From assembly GCA_022839045.1 (NCBI GenBank), contig JALHDI010000022.1, forward strand, positions 1 through 64,000: a stretch of DNA of 64,000 bases, read 5' to 3'. Both the position numbers and the translations under genes were made by a program. Positions 49,333 to 59,320 of the stretch are shown here, one piece after another. Each line of letters starts with the position of its first letter. Position 1 is the stretch's first letter. Origin of the DNA: Sporomusaceae bacterium (GTDB taxonomy: Bacteria > Bacillota_C > Negativicutes > Sporomusales_B > UBA7701). The notes under the pieces are model-generated. The model saw nothing but the letters and a program-made list of their open reading frames with translations. It made no database searches and was not told where the DNA came from.

Positions 49333-51708
49333 TTGGCCATGCAAACTTCCAGCCCCGTCGGCGCCAGACGGGCCATCTTGTTTATCGTCGCAGGACTGTT
49401 CGGTTTTCTGATTTTCGGAGGACTGACTTCGCTCACGCTGGAAGCTCCACGGATAGTCGGGCTGCACACCATTCTGGAGGTTAGCAGCATCGCCTTCGGC
49501 TGCGTCGTTTTTTTCATCGCCTGGTACAGCACCGGCCCGATCCGCATCAGCATCGCCGTTGTCAGCCTGGTGGTCCTAAGTTCGGTCATTCTTACCCTCG
49601 TCCACTTGATTGCGTACCCGAGATTGCCTGTTGCGGGCGGGGAGTCCGGCCACGTATGGGTGACAGCCTGGCTGTTCTCGCGACTCGTGTGGTCGTTTGG
49701 CATGCTGGCGGGCATCACCTTGCTCGACCGCAACGGCCCCTCCTGCCAGCTTTCTTCCAGGGGATCTCTCCTTTGCGGCACCCTGGTGGCCGTTAGCGGC
49801 CTGGTGGCCGATATCTTCATCGCCCCTGACTTTTGGCCTTACCTCTATAATATCGACAGCTCCGACCATCCGGTTGCCGTTTATAGCCTATACGTGTCCT
49901 GCGCCGCGAACGTCGCGACATTAATTATTCTTCTCGGCAGACGGACTAATCATGTGGGCATTCTGCCACATACCGCGGTGCTCTTCGGGGCGCTGGCCGA
50001 TCTGAGCTTCGGGGTCGCTGGCCACTCCCCGGAGAGCCTCAATATCGCGGCCCATCTCTTCGCGGCCCTCGCCAACCTCTACATCCTGCGGACCCTGTAC
50101 GTTGTCCTCATTCGCCAGCCGTTCGCGGACGCCATGGCGATGAAGGAGGATATGGAGCAGTTGGCGGAAAATAACGCCCGACTGTTCCGGGAATCTGAAG
50201 AGCAGCGCAATATGTTCGAGGATATCCTTGCCAACGTGGGGATGATAATATCTTCCCAGTTGAATCTCCGTGAGACCCTCGACGCCATCGCCGACATGGT
50301 CGCCGACATGATGAAGGCCCGGCAATGTGCCATCGCCCTCTTCAACGAGGACCGCTCCGCCCTGAAGGTGTCGGCGACGTATGGCATGAATACGCCGCCG
50401 GATTACCTGCCGCTCAAGGACAGCGTAGCTGCCCAGGTGTGCGAGACGCAGACCGCCCTAACCGTCGACGATCTATTGCTCCAGCCGGAGCTGTTCCGGC
50501 CACAGCTGGTTTTCACGAGCATCCGGTCCGTCATCGCCGCCCCGTTGGTCAACGATCACGAAATAATCGGCGTCGTCGAAGCATACTCCAGCGAAAAAGG
50601 CGCCTTCACCCAGCGGGATGTGCTCCTTCTCAAAGCGCTCGGTTATCACGCCGGCGCGGCGGTGGCCGGCGCGACCCTCCACGAGCAGACCAAAGCCCGT
50701 CTCGACGAGGAACAGTACCTGTACAGGATCGCGCAGGCGTCGGCTACCACCGTCGACCCCGATACCATTCTCGAGCAATGTCTGCCTTACGCCGCCCAGG
50801 CTCTCGAGGCCGAATTCGCGCTCGCCTTTCTTGCCGACAGCCAGAGCAACGAGTCGCTGGTCTTCAAGGCAGCCGCGGGACTTAGCTTCCGGCCGGCCGA
50901 CATCGAACTGGGCTCTTATCCCGAGCTCGAGACGCTCGTAGCCACCATGACCCCTACCATGCTGCCGTCGGGAGATTCGCCGCCGTTAAAGGGGTTGTGC
51001 GACGGGGCTACGGGGCCGGTAATGGTGATGCCTCTGCCGGTGAACAACCGCCTGCTCGGTCTCATCCTGCTCGGCTGGCGGCGGCGCGTCAATCCGGAAA
51101 GGTTCGAACGCAGCCCCTTCGCCACCCTTGTGGCGCAGCAGATCGCCCTCGGTCTGGAGAAGGCCAGCCTGTACAACCAGGTGAAGGCCATGGCCCTGTC
51201 CGACGGCCTCACCGGCCTTGCCAACCGCCGCAACTTCGATATGTTCCTGGACGCCGAACTGCGGCGGGCCTCCACCCTCAAACGCCCTCTGAGCCTCATC
51301 ATGCTCGACCTTGACAAGTTCAAGACGTACAACGACACTTACGGCCACCCTACCGGCGACAAGCTGCTGGCCCAGTTGGGGGATATCCTCCGCCAGAATA
51401 CCCGGACGATCGATTTTCCGGCCCGGTACGGCGGCGAGGAGTTCTCCGTCATCCTGCCGGAATGCGGCGCCACCGAAGCCACCGCCCTCGCCGAGAAGAT
51501 CCGCCGGACGGTGGAGGCAGGCGCATTCCCGGACAACGTCGGCACTTACACTGCCCGCATAACGGCCAGCCTGGGCGTGGCGACCTACGATCCGGCCGTG
51601 AATACCGCGCCGCCCGACCCCGCCGGCTTCATCGCCGTCGCCGACAGCGCCCTTTATCAGGCGAAGCAGGGCGGCAGGAACAGGGTGGTCAGCACGCCTC
51701 TGGTATAA
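49333..51708 (+). CDS. Membrane-anchored GAF-GAF-GGDEF diguanylate cyclase
   Basis: A 791-residue protein; start TTG 49333 with GGGAGGG 7 nt upstream (ATG 49339 is also possible). The first 260 residues hold about seven hydrophobic helices (MASE-like sensor). A coiled linker (MAMKEDMEQLAENNARLFRE) follows, then two GAF domains at roughly 300-440 and 460-620. The GGDEF domain is near 640-790, with the active-site motif ARYGGEEFSVILPE. An RxxD inhibitory I-site (RTID) lies five residues before GGEEF. It should synthesise c-di-GMP with product inhibition. Confidence 0.93.
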   Translation: MAMQTSSPVGARRAILFIVAGLFGFLIFGGLTSLTLEAPRIVGLHTILEVSSIAFGCVVFFIAWYSTGPIRISIAVVSLVVLSSVILTLVHLIAYPRLPVAGGESGHVWVTAWLFSRLVWSFGMLAGITLLDRNGPSCQLSSRGSLLCGTLVAVSGLVADIFIAPDFWPYLYNIDSSDHPVAVYSLYVSCAANVATLIILLGRRTNHVGILPHTAVLFGALADLSFGVAGHSPESLNIAAHLFAALANLYILRTLYVVLIRQPFADAMAMKEDMEQLAENNARLFRESEEQRNMFEDILANVGMIISSQLNLRETLDAIADMVADMMKARQCAIALFNEDRSALKVSATYGMNTPPDYLPLKDSVAAQVCETQTALTVDDLLLQPELFRPQLVFTSIRSVIAAPLVNDHEIIGVVEAYSSEKGAFTQRDVLLLKALGYHAGAAVAGATLHEQTKARLDEEQYLYRIAQASATTVDPDTILEQCLPYAAQALEAEFALAFLADSQSNESLVFKAAAGLSFRPADIELGSYPELETLVATMTPTMLPSGDSPPLKGLCDGATGPVMVMPLPVNNRLLGLILLGWRRRVNPERFERSPFATLVAQQIALGLEKASLYNQVKAMALSDGLTGLANRRNFDMFLDAELRRASTLKRPLSLIMLDLDKFKTYNDTYGHPTGDKLLAQLGDILRQNTRTIDFPARYGGEEFSVILPECGATEATALAEKIRRTVEAGAFPDNVGTYTARITASLGVATYDPAVNTAPPDPAGFIAVADSALYQAKQGGRNRVVSTPLV

Positions 51709-51728
51709 AGGAGCGTTAGCACCTCGAG

Positions 51729-51755
51729 GCCGCAGGTTTACAGCCTGCGGCTTTC
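51729..51755 (+). terminator. Weak terminator after diguanylate cyclase gene
   Basis: Arms GCCGCAGG and CCTGCGGC with TTTCC behind. Confidence 0.55.
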
Positions 51756-51839
51756 CTATGGGGCGGCTGCATTTTCCAAGGAGGGAAAAAGCGCCAGTCA
51801 GAGAATAATAGAGGAAAAGCCAGGGTAGGGGGAGTAAAG

Positions 51840-53438
51840 TTGCGGAACAAGTTAATCATCCTGACAATAGTGCTCGCACTAGCGGCTTCGACGGTAGCCG
51901 GCTGCGCCACGGCCACCAAGCCTGCCGGCAAGTACCTGCGCTACTCGGCGGGCACCGAGCCCGAAACCCTCGATCCCCGCAAGTCGACAGGCTCGCCAGA
52001 GGCGATCGTCGAAGCGCAGATCTTCGAGGGCCTCACGGTGCTGAACGACAAGGACGCGCCGGTGGCCGGCGTAGCCGAAAAGTGGGAGGTGTCGCCCGAC
52101 GGCCTCACTTACACCTTCACACTGCGCGCCAACGCCAAATGGTCGAACGGCGATCCGGTGACCGCTCACGATTTCGAGTATGCCTGGAAGTCGACCCTCA
52201 GCCCCGCCCTGGGCGCCAAGTATGCCTACCAACTCTTTTACCTCAAGAACGGCGAGAGCTACAACAAAGGACAGGCGAATGCCGACGCCGTCGGCGTTAG
52301 GGCTGTCGACGACCGTACCCTTAAGGTGACGTTGGAAAAGCCCACCCCCTATTTCCTCACCCTCACCGCCTTTCATACCTACTACCCGGTGCACCGGAAA
52401 ACGGCCGCCGCCAACGATAAATGGGCAGCCGACCCCAAGACGCTGATCGGCAACGGGCCTTTCAAGGTGACCGCCTGGGTCCACAACAGCAGGCTGGAGT
52501 TCGCCAAGAACGAGCATTACTGGGACGCGGCCAAGGTCAAGATGCCCAAGATGGAGTTCATTCTCACCGACAGCGCCACCACCGAACTGGCCATGTTCGA
52601 GAATAACCAGATCGATCTCGGCGGCAACGTTCCCCCGAGCGAGATCCCCCGCCTCCTCAAGGAAGGCAAGCTCAAGATAACCCCCCTCCTCGCTACCTAT
52701 TTCTATTGTTTCAACGTGACCAAGCCGCCTTTCGACGACGTCAAGGTGCGCAAGGCTTTCACCCTCGCCATCGACCGCGCCGCCATCGTCAAGAACGTGA
52801 CCCGGGCCGGCCAGCAGCCGGCCATGGCCTGGGTGCCGCCCGGCCTGGCCGACGCGGCGCCGGGCAGCGACTTCCGCCGGGCCGGCGGCGATTTCTTCGC
52901 CGACAACGATGTGGCGACAGCCCAGAGGCTGCTGGCCGAAGCCGGCTATCCCGGCGGCAAGGGGCTGCCGCCCGTTACGCTCATTTACAACACCAGCGAA
53001 GGCCACAAAGCGATCGCCGAGGCGGTCCAGGAGATGTGGCGCAAGAACCTCGGCGTCAGCGTCGCCCTCGCCAACCAGGAGTGGAAGGTGTTCATCAATT
53101 CCCGCACCAAGGGCGACTATCAGGTGGCCCGCCACGGCTGGACCGGCGACTACCTCGACCCGATGACCTTCATCGATATGTTCACGAGCGATAGCGGCAA
53201 CAACGACGCCCAATATAACAACCCGGCATACGAGGAGCTCGTCAGGCGGGCCAAAGAGACGAACGACCAGGCTGCGCGGATGAAGCTTATGCATCAGGCG
53301 GAAAAGCTCCTCATGGACGATGCCGTCCTGGCGCCTATTTACTTTTACACCAACGCCGTCCTCGTCAAACCGAACGTCAAGGGCTATGTGCGCTCGATCA
53401 CCGGCGTATTTTACTTCAAGGAAGCCTACGTGGAATAA
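51840..53438 (+). CDS. oppA: Oligopeptide ABC transporter substrate-binding lipoprotein
   Basis: OppA-type extracytoplasmic solute-binding protein of 532 residues. It starts at TTG 51840 with GGGGGAG upstream. The signal sequence LRNKLIILTIVLALAASTVA is followed by the lipobox VAGC. The SBP_bac_5 family shows YSAGTEPETLDPRKSTG, FEGLTVLNDKDAPVAGVAEKW, YTFTLRANAKWSNGDPVTAHDF, ALDRAAIV-type LAIDRAAIVKNVTRAGQQPA and TGDYLDPMTFIDMF. It delivers peptides to the OppBCDF complex encoded downstream. Confidence 0.94.
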   Translation: MRNKLIILTIVLALAASTVAGCATATKPAGKYLRYSAGTEPETLDPRKSTGSPEAIVEAQIFEGLTVLNDKDAPVAGVAEKWEVSPDGLTYTFTLRANAKWSNGDPVTAHDFEYAWKSTLSPALGAKYAYQLFYLKNGESYNKGQANADAVGVRAVDDRTLKVTLEKPTPYFLTLTAFHTYYPVHRKTAAANDKWAADPKTLIGNGPFKVTAWVHNSRLEFAKNEHYWDAAKVKMPKMEFILTDSATTELAMFENNQIDLGGNVPPSEIPRLLKEGKLKITPLLATYFYCFNVTKPPFDDVKVRKAFTLAIDRAAIVKNVTRAGQQPAMAWVPPGLADAAPGSDFRRAGGDFFADNDVATAQRLLAEAGYPGGKGLPPVTLIYNTSEGHKAIAEAVQEMWRKNLGVSVALANQEWKVFINSRTKGDYQVARHGWTGDYLDPMTFIDMFTSDSGNNDAQYNNPAYEELVRRAKETNDQAARMKLMHQAEKLLMDDAVLAPIYFYTNAVLVKPNVKGYVRSITGVFYFKEAYVE

Positions 53439-53451
53439 ACCGGCCTCGCCG

Positions 53452-53484
53452 ACGCCACGCCGCCCAGGGCGTGGCGTTCTTTTT
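53452..53484 (+). terminator. Terminator between oppA and oppB
   Basis: Arms ACGCCACGC and GCGTGGCGT with TCTTTTT behind. It probably lets most transcripts stop after oppA, giving more binding protein than permease. Confidence 0.8.
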
Positions 53485-53592
53485 CCCCGGGAGCGGCGTC
53501 CTGTAATAAAATACATGTCGCAGGACCACGAGGATAAACGGCGCTGACAGAGAACAAGGTAAATAGATAACCGCAAGAGGAGGTCAGCCCCT

Positions 53593-54525
53593 TTGCTGCA
53601 GTATACCGTCAGCCGTTTCCTGTCGATGCTGCTCGTGCTGTTCATCATCACCACCACCACCTTCGTTCTGATGCACGCCATTCCCGGCGGACCCTTCACC
53701 GCCGAGAAGAACCTGCCGGAAGCGGTGCTGAAAAATCTCAACGAACGCTATCATCTCAATGACCCCCTCTTCAAGCAGTATACCGATTATCTCGCCAACG
53801 TCGCGCGCGGCGACCTCGGCCCCTCCTTCAAGTACGAGGCGCGTACCGTAAACGATATCATCGCCGAAAGCTTCCCGGTCTCGGCCGAGCTCGGCCTGAC
53901 CGCCGTGGCTGTCGCCGTGGCCTGCGGCATCCCCATGGGGGTGATCGCCGCCCTCCGCCGGAACCGCTGGCCCGATTACCTGTGCATGTTCGCCGCCACC
54001 ATCGGCATCTCGGTACCCGGGTTCATCCTCGCCACGCTCTTCATCTACGTGTTCGCCCTCAAGCTCGAACTCTTTCCCGCCGCCATGTGGGGCGGCCCCG
54101 AATACGTCGTCCTGCCGGCGCTGGCCCTGGCCGCCTTCCCGATGGCGTTCATCGCCCGCCTCACCCGGTCAAGCATGCTGGAGGTGCTGAGCCTCGACTT
54201 CATCCGCACCGCCCGTGCCAAGGGCCTTACCTCGTTCGTCGTCGTCTGGCGCCACGCCCTGAAAAACGCCCTCATCCCGGTCGTCACTTATCTCGGCCCG
54301 CTGATAGCCGCCATCCTGACCGGCAGCTTCGTCATCGAATCGATTTTCGCCATCCCCGGGCTCGGTCGCCACTTCGTGACCAGCATCTATAACCGCGACT
54401 ACACCGTGATCCTCGGCATCACTATTTTCTACAGCACCCTGCTCGTAGTTCTCAACTTCCTCGTCGATGTCGCCTACGCCTGGCTTGACCCCCGTATCAA
54501 GCTCGGCGGCGGAAAGGGGGAATAG
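53593..54525 (+). CDS. oppB: Oligopeptide ABC transporter permease OppB
   Basis: A 310-residue inner-membrane permease. It starts at TTG 53593 with GAGGAGG upstream. LQYTVSRFLSMLLVLFIITT and TFVLMHAIPGGPF are the typical OppB start. The EAA loop reads SLDFIRTARAKGLTSFVVVW, ending VTYLGPLIAAILTGSFVIES and IFAIPGLGRHFVTSI. It has six predicted membrane helices. It is followed at 2 nt by oppC. Confidence 0.95.
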   Translation: MLQYTVSRFLSMLLVLFIITTTTFVLMHAIPGGPFTAEKNLPEAVLKNLNERYHLNDPLFKQYTDYLANVARGDLGPSFKYEARTVNDIIAESFPVSAELGLTAVAVAVACGIPMGVIAALRRNRWPDYLCMFAATIGISVPGFILATLFIYVFALKLELFPAAMWGGPEYVVLPALALAAFPMAFIARLTRSSMLEVLSLDFIRTARAKGLTSFVVVWRHALKNALIPVVTYLGPLIAAILTGSFVIESIFAIPGLGRHFVTSIYNRDYTVILGITIFYSTLLVVLNFLVDVAYAWLDPRIKLGGGKGE

Positions 54526-54527
54526 CC

Positions 54528-55436
54528 GTGGCCGCAGCCCCCGACTTCACCCCCGTCGGCACCGCCGCCTCCGCCGCCGGCCCCGCCCGCCCGGCTACCA
54601 CCTACTGGCAGGACGCCTGGCGGCGTCTTAAGGAAAACAAGCTGGCCATGGCCGGTCTCGCCGTTATTGTTTTCATCGCCCTGATGGCCGCCGTCGGCCC
54701 GCTCTTCTCCCCCTATTCCTATTCCGACCAGGTGCTGTCCGAGGCCAACCAACCGCCCTCCGCGCAGCACTGGTTCGGCACCGACAACCTCGGCCGCGAC
54801 CTTTTGACCCGCGTGCTTTACGGCGCCCGCATCTCGCTGTCCATCGGCGTCGTCGCCAGCCTGATAAACCTGACGATCGGCGTCGTCTACGGCGGCGTAT
54901 CCGGCTACTTCGGCGGCCGGGTGGACAGCGTGATGATGCGTCTCGTCGATATCCTGTACGGCATCCCGCTGCTGCTCTTCGTCATATTGCTGATGGTCGT
55001 CCTCAAGCCCGGGCTCACCAACATCTTCATCGCCCTCGGGCTGGTCTACTGGCTGGGCATGGCCCGCATCGTCCGCGGCCAGGTGCTGGCGATCAAGGAG
55101 CAGGAATACGTGCTGGCCGCGCGCCTCGTGGGCGCCGGCCCGCGGCGCATAATCCTCCGCCACCTCGTCCCCAACAGCATGGGGCCGATCATCGTCACCC
55201 TCACCCTCTCCATCCCGGAAGCCATTTTCACCGAAGCATTCCTCAGCTTCATCGGCCTAGGCGTTTCCGCCCCCATGGCCAGTTGGGGCGTGCTGGCGTC
55301 GGAGAGCCTCGCCGGCCTGCGCTCCTATCCCTTCCAGCTTCTTTACCCGGCGCTGGCCATCAGCGTCACCATGCTCGCCTTCAACTTCCTCGGCGACGGG
55401 CTCCGCGACGCCCTCGACCCGCGGATGCGCAAATAG
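54528..55436 (+). CDS. oppC: Oligopeptide ABC transporter permease OppC
   Basis: A 302-residue permease partner of OppB. It starts at GTG 54528, two bases after the oppB stop, in a GGAAAGGGGGAATAGCC context. A hydrophilic Ala/Pro-rich N-terminus precedes TYWQDAWRRLKENKLAMAGL. Then comes HWFGTDNLGRDLLTRVLYGA, the OppC signature. The EAA loop is VLAIKEQEYVLAARLVGAGP. It ends LGDGLRDALDPRMRK. Confidence 0.95.
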   Translation: MAAAPDFTPVGTAASAAGPARPATTYWQDAWRRLKENKLAMAGLAVIVFIALMAAVGPLFSPYSYSDQVLSEANQPPSAQHWFGTDNLGRDLLTRVLYGARISLSIGVVASLINLTIGVVYGGVSGYFGGRVDSVMMRLVDILYGIPLLLFVILLMVVLKPGLTNIFIALGLVYWLGMARIVRGQVLAIKEQEYVLAARLVGAGPRRIILRHLVPNSMGPIIVTLTLSIPEAIFTEAFLSFIGLGVSAPMASWGVLASESLAGLRSYPFQLLYPALAISVTMLAFNFLGDGLRDALDPRMRK

Positions 55437-55451
55437 GACAGGAGGTGCCAG

Positions 55452-56468
55452 ATGCAGCCGCTCCTCAGCGTTGAAAACCTGACCGTCAAATTCCATACTT
55501 ACGCCGGCACCGTCCAGGCCGTCCGCGACGTCAGCTTCACCCTGTCCGCAGGGGAGATTCTCGGCATCGTGGGCGAGTCGGGCTGCGGCAAAAGCGTCAC
55601 CGCCAGCTCGCTGCTGGGGCTTATCCCGACGCCGCCGGGGGAAATCGCCGCCGGCCGCATCCTGTTCGCCGGCGAGGACATCGCCGGCATGGACGAGAAG
55701 GCGCTCTGCAAGCTGAGAGGCAACGCCATCAGCATGATCTTCCAGGACCCGATGACAGCGCTCAACCCGGTGCTGACGGTCGGCAGCCAGCTTACCGAAT
55801 GCTTCACGACCCACCAGCGGTTGAGCGGCGCAGAGGCCGCCGAGCGGGCCGTCGCCATGCTCCGCCTGGTGGGCATCCCCTCCCCCGAGGTGCGCCTGCG
55901 CCAGTATCCGCACCAGCTCAGCGGCGGCATGCGCCAGCGGGCCATGATCGCCATGGCCCTGGCCATGAATCCCCGCATCCTGATCGCCGACGAACCCACC
56001 ACCGCGCTCGACGTCACCATCCAGGCCCAAATAATCGATCTGATGAAAAAGCTCAACAGCGAACTGGGCACGGCCATCATCCTCATCTCCCACGATCTCG
56101 GCGTGGTCGCCGGCCTGTGCGAGCGGGTCCTCGTCATGTACGCCGGCCAGATCGTCGAGGCCGCCCCGGCCGCCGCCCTTTTCGCCCGGCCCCGCCACCC
56201 GTACACCCTCGGTCTCCTCGACTCGGTGCCGCGGCTCGACGCCGTCCGTTCGCGCCTCACGTCGATCGACGGCCAGCCGCCCGACCTGATGGTGCCGCCG
56301 GCCGGCTGCGCCTTCGCGCCCCGCTGCCGCTTCGCGATGAAAGCCTGCGGCGAAGCGCCGCCCCTTTTCCCGGCCGGGCAAGATCACCTGAGCCGCTGCT
56401 GGCTGTCCCACCCCGACTGTCCCCGCACCCTGCCCGCCCGGGCGGCGAAGGAGGGTCTGCCGGCATGA
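55452..56468 (+). CDS. oppD: Oligopeptide ABC transporter ATP-binding protein OppD
   Basis: A 338-residue ATPase. Walker [18 protein letters not shown]-loop [12 protein letters not shown], signature [17 protein letters not shown] and Walker [14 protein letters not shown] are followed by the H-loop SHDLG. The C-terminal oligopeptide-type extension with four cysteines ([20 protein letters not shown] to CWLSHPDC) is present. It starts at ATG 55452, preceded by AGGAGGTGCC. The stop overlaps oppF (ATGA). Confidence 0.96.
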   Translation: MQPLLSVENLTVKFHTYAGTVQAVRDVSFTLSAGEILGIVGESGCGKSVTASSLLGLIPTPPGEIAAGRILFAGEDIAGMDEKALCKLRGNAISMIFQDPMTALNPVLTVGSQLTECFTTHQRLSGAEAAERAVAMLRLVGIPSPEVRLRQYPHQLSGGMRQRAMIAMALAMNPRILIADEPTTALDVTIQAQIIDLMKKLNSELGTAIILISHDLGVVAGLCERVLVMYAGQIVEAAPAAALFARPRHPYTLGLLDSVPRLDAVRSRLTSIDGQPPDLMVPPAGCAFAPRCRFAMKACGEAPPLFPAGQDHLSRCWLSHPDCPRTLPARAAKEGLPA

Positions 56469-57439
56469 GCGCGCCCCTGATCGAAGTCAACAACCTCAGC
56501 AAATTTTTTGTCACCGACCGCACCCTTCTGGGAGCGCCGCGTGCGGTCGTCAAAGCGGTCGAAAATGTCAGCTTTGCCGTCGCCGCGGGGGAAACGCTCG
56601 GTCTTGTGGGTGAGACCGGCTGCGGCAAATCGACCGTCGCCCGCACCCTTGTGGGCCTCTATACTCCCACCGCCGGCAAGGTCCTCTTCCGCGGCCAGGA
56701 CATTCACGCCGCCCTTGCCGGCGCGGAAGGCGACCAGTTCCGCCGCCGCGTCCAGATGATATTCCAGGACCCCTACGCGTCGCTGAATCCCCGCATGACG
56801 GTCGGCGACATCGTCGGCGAGCCGCTCGATATCCACGGCCTCGCCACCGGCAGCGAACGCCGGGACCGCATCGTGCACCTGCTCGATCAGGTCGGCCTCA
56901 GCGCCGAGCATGCCAACCGCTTCCCGCACGAATTCAGTGGCGGCCAACGCCAACGGGTCGGCATTGCCCGGGCCCTCGCCGTCGGGCCAGAATTTCTCGT
57001 CTGCGACGAACCCATCTCCGCCCTCGACGTGTCGATCCAGGCCCAGGTCGTCAACCTGCTGCAGGATTTGCAGGCGGAATACGGACTCACCTACCTCTTC
57101 GTCGCCCATGACCTTTCGATGATAAGGCATATCAGCAGGCGCGTAGCCGTCATGTACCTCGGCACGCTGGCCGAAATCGCCCCGGTCGACGAGCTGTACA
57201 CCAACCCCCAGCATCCATATACCCAGGCGCTCCTGTCCGCCATTCCCATCCCCGACCCCTTAGCGGAAAAGGGCCGCCGCATCGTCCTAGGCGGCGACGT
57301 TCCCAGTCCCCTCAACCCGCCGCCCGGATGCAAATTCCATACCCGCTGCCCCCGTGCTTTCGACCGCTGCCGGATCGAGGCCCCGCCGCTCCTTGCCCGC
57401 GGAAACCATTTCGTGGCCTGCCATCTCGTCAACAAGTGA
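56465..57439 (+). CDS. oppF: Oligopeptide ABC transporter ATP-binding protein OppF
   Basis: A 324-residue ATPase. Its ATG 56465 overlaps the oppD stop. Walker [18 protein letters not shown]-loop [12 protein letters not shown], signature [17 protein letters not shown] and Walker [14 protein letters not shown] are followed by the H-loop AHDLSMI. The cysteine-containing tail reads [20 protein letters not shown]. It completes the oppABCDF set. A terminator follows at 57455. Confidence 0.96.
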   Translation: MSAPLIEVNNLSKFFVTDRTLLGAPRAVVKAVENVSFAVAAGETLGLVGETGCGKSTVARTLVGLYTPTAGKVLFRGQDIHAALAGAEGDQFRRRVQMIFQDPYASLNPRMTVGDIVGEPLDIHGLATGSERRDRIVHLLDQVGLSAEHANRFPHEFSGGQRQRVGIARALAVGPEFLVCDEPISALDVSIQAQVVNLLQDLQAEYGLTYLFVAHDLSMIRHISRRVAVMYLGTLAEIAPVDELYTNPQHPYTQALLSAIPIPDPLAEKGRRIVLGGDVPSPLNPPPGCKFHTRCPRAFDRCRIEAPPLLARGNHFVACHLVNK

Positions 57440-57454
57440 AAAAGCCCGCACCAG

Positions 57455-57487
57455 CAACCGCGGCCGAAACAGCCGCGGTTGTTTTTA
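57455..57487 (+). terminator. Terminator of oppBCDF
   Basis: Arms CAACCGCGGC and GCCGCGGTTG, then TTTTTAT. Confidence 0.9.
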
Positions 57488-57513
57488 TCTGTCGGCAGAT
57501 GAGGTTTTGTGTC

Positions 57514-57534
57514 ATATTCCGAATTTTGGAATAT
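57514..57534 (+). promoter_or_regulatory. Inverted repeat upstream of hydrogenase leader
   Basis: Perfect 7-bp arms ATATTCC and GGAATAT, 7-nt spacer, about 27 nt upstream of the sigma-54-like element; a plausible activator or repressor site. Confidence 0.45.
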
Positions 57535-57560
57535 TTTTATTGACTTTCCGATTTGGCCTG

Positions 57561-57576
57561 TGGCATAATTTTTGTA
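57561..57576 (+). promoter_or_regulatory. Possible sigma-54 promoter (-24/-12)
   Basis: TGGCAT, 5 nt, TTGTA: matches the TGGCAC-N5-TTGCA consensus except two bases. The second half lies inside TGTATAC-AC-GTATACA (57573-57588), a 7-bp inverted repeat that could be an operator. It may instead be a weak sigma-A region, since GTATACATTATCC also resembles a -10. Confidence 0.4.
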
Positions 57577-57690
57577 TACACGTATACATTATCCAGCACG
57601 CTCGACCCGGGGCCTTGTACGGTCCGCAAGCAGCCTTCCAGGCATTTGTTCCCGGCATCATGGGAAAGAAAGCTGATACGGCTACGGGAA

Positions 57691-57723
57691 AAGCGTGTTG
57701 ATATCGATGATATCGGCACGCTT
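57691..57723 (+). promoter_or_regulatory. 15-bp stem-loop in the hydrogenase leader
   Basis: AAGCGTGTTGATATC and GATATCGGCACGCTT around a GAT loop; two GU pairs complete the stem in RNA. No T run follows, so it is not a classical terminator. It sits within a leader of about 270 nt that I cannot assign to a known riboswitch family. Confidence 0.55.
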
Positions 57724-57845
57724 TCACTGATGGCGCATTTTCCGCCAATAACGGAGCGAAGCTGCGAAAAAAAACAGGAAAACGAGTAAGCCTGGCATAA
57801 ATAAACTAATAATACTTACAAATTGTTTATGCCGAGGTGATTAAC

Positions 57846-59234
57846 ATGCCTATACGGTCCACCACCCTCAACATCAGGCCCCGCATCCTCTACCAGGTGG
57901 CCAAGGCCGCCTGGGAGGGGAAGCTCTTCGAACGGCGCGAGGATATCTGCCGCATGGTTCACGACGAGTTCGCCGACCGGGTCACTCGCCGTCAGGTTGC
58001 CAACCAAATCCGCATCGCCATGGGCCTCGCCCCCCACGACAGCGACACGGTCATCGGCGAACATGACGAAGAAGCCCTGATGGGTATGGCCAGCGAGCCG
58101 TTCGTCATCGCCAATCCCGGCGCCTGCCAGAGCTGCGCGGCCGACGACCGGAACTGCCAACGGGTTTGCCCGGTGGGGGCCATCAGCCGCGACGAGTTCG
58201 ACCGGGTGCGGATCGACCACGCGCGCTGCCTCGGCGAAGGTCACTGCGTGGAAGCGTGTTCTTTCGGCGCGTTGGCCGAGAAGTCCAATTTCGTTCCCCT
58301 CATCGAGCTTCTCCGCCAGAAAAACCAGCCGGTGTACGCCTCGGTCGCCCCCGCCTTCGCCGGCCAGTTCGGCCCGGCCGTCACCCCAGGCAAACTGCGG
58401 TCGGCCCTGCTGAAGATCGGCTTCGCCGAGATGGTGGAGACCGCCCTCTACGCCGACCTCATCACGATGAAGGAATGCTTCGAGTACGACGAGCATGTTC
58501 AGACGGAACAGGACTTTCTCATCACCAGCTGCTGCTGCCCCGTGTGGATAAAGCTCATCGAGAACAGGTTCCCCGAACTCCTGGCCCACATTTCCCCGTC
58601 CGTTTCGCCGATGGTGGCCTCAGCGCGGGTCATCAAGGCGTTCGAGCCCGACGCCAAGGTGGTCTTCATCGGCCCCTGCGTCGCCAAGAAATCGGAAGCC
58701 GTTCTCCCCGGCCTCAGCGGCGCCGTCGATTTCGTCCTCACCTTTCAGGAGCTTACCGCCATCTTCGCAGCCACCGGGATCGACCCCGCCGACCAGCCGG
58801 ACGAAGAGAACTCCCAGGCATCGTGGGGCGGCCGGCTCTACGGCCGCACCGGCGGCGTAAGCGCCGCTGTGGCTGCCACCCTCGCCAAGCTCATCCCCAG
58901 GCGGGCGGAAAAGTTCACAGCCCGTCAGGTCGACGGCATCCCCGACTGCCAAAAAATGCTCGAGGAATTGAAAGGGGGCGACTTCGCGGCCAACTTTGTC
59001 GAAGGCATGGCCTGTAAGGGCGGCTGCGTCGGCGGACCGGGGCGCATCCTGCCGCCGGAGGAGGGTACCCGCCATGTCAACGCTTATTCGGAAACCTCCG
59101 CCAGCCATATTCCCCCGGAAAACCCCCAGGTGTACTCCATCCTCGCCCGACTGAGCCACGAGCCCGGCACACCCATGCTTACCGGGGAGGGCCCCATCGC
59201 CACCCTGCTGGCCCGTAAACTCGACCGGACCTAA
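57846..59234 (+). CDS. [FeFe]-hydrogenase-like protein with N-terminal 2x[4Fe-4S] domain (TSCCCP type)
   Basis: A 462-residue monomeric FeFe-hydrogenase-like protein. The start is ATG 57846, with GCCGAGGTG upstream. A roughly 85-residue helical N-terminal region is followed by two 4Fe-4S motifs (CQSCAADDRNCQRVCP and CLGEGHCVEAC, residues 94-138). H-cluster motifs: L1 TSCCCPVW (227-234), L2 IGPCVAKKSE (276-284), L3 EGMACKGGCVGGPG. L1 has an extra cysteine and L2 has Gly-Pro-Cys rather than Met-Pro-Cys, unlike the classical HydA, so it belongs to a divergent clade. It could evolve or sense hydrogen. Maturation would need the damaged hydG at 10.7 kb. Confidence 0.85.
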   Translation: MPIRSTTLNIRPRILYQVAKAAWEGKLFERREDICRMVHDEFADRVTRRQVANQIRIAMGLAPHDSDTVIGEHDEEALMGMASEPFVIANPGACQSCAADDRNCQRVCPVGAISRDEFDRVRIDHARCLGEGHCVEACSFGALAEKSNFVPLIELLRQKNQPVYASVAPAFAGQFGPAVTPGKLRSALLKIGFAEMVETALYADLITMKECFEYDEHVQTEQDFLITSCCCPVWIKLIENRFPELLAHISPSVSPMVASARVIKAFEPDAKVVFIGPCVAKKSEAVLPGLSGAVDFVLTFQELTAIFAATGIDPADQPDEENSQASWGGRLYGRTGGVSAAVAATLAKLIPRRAEKFTARQVDGIPDCQKMLEELKGGDFAANFVEGMACKGGCVGGPGRILPPEEGTRHVNAYSETSASHIPPENPQVYSILARLSHEPGTPMLTGEGPIATLLARKLDRT

Positions 59235-59320
59235 TGTATACATGCCGGCCGATTGCGCGCTGGAAAAGGATAGGGTAGAATTAATTTAATTGCGGACTTT
59301 TTTATCAAGGAGGCTGTATT

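Noticed and set aside
57691..57723. Stem-loop in the hydrogenase leader as a terminator
   Set aside because: No T run follows the stem, so it is listed as a structured leader element instead.
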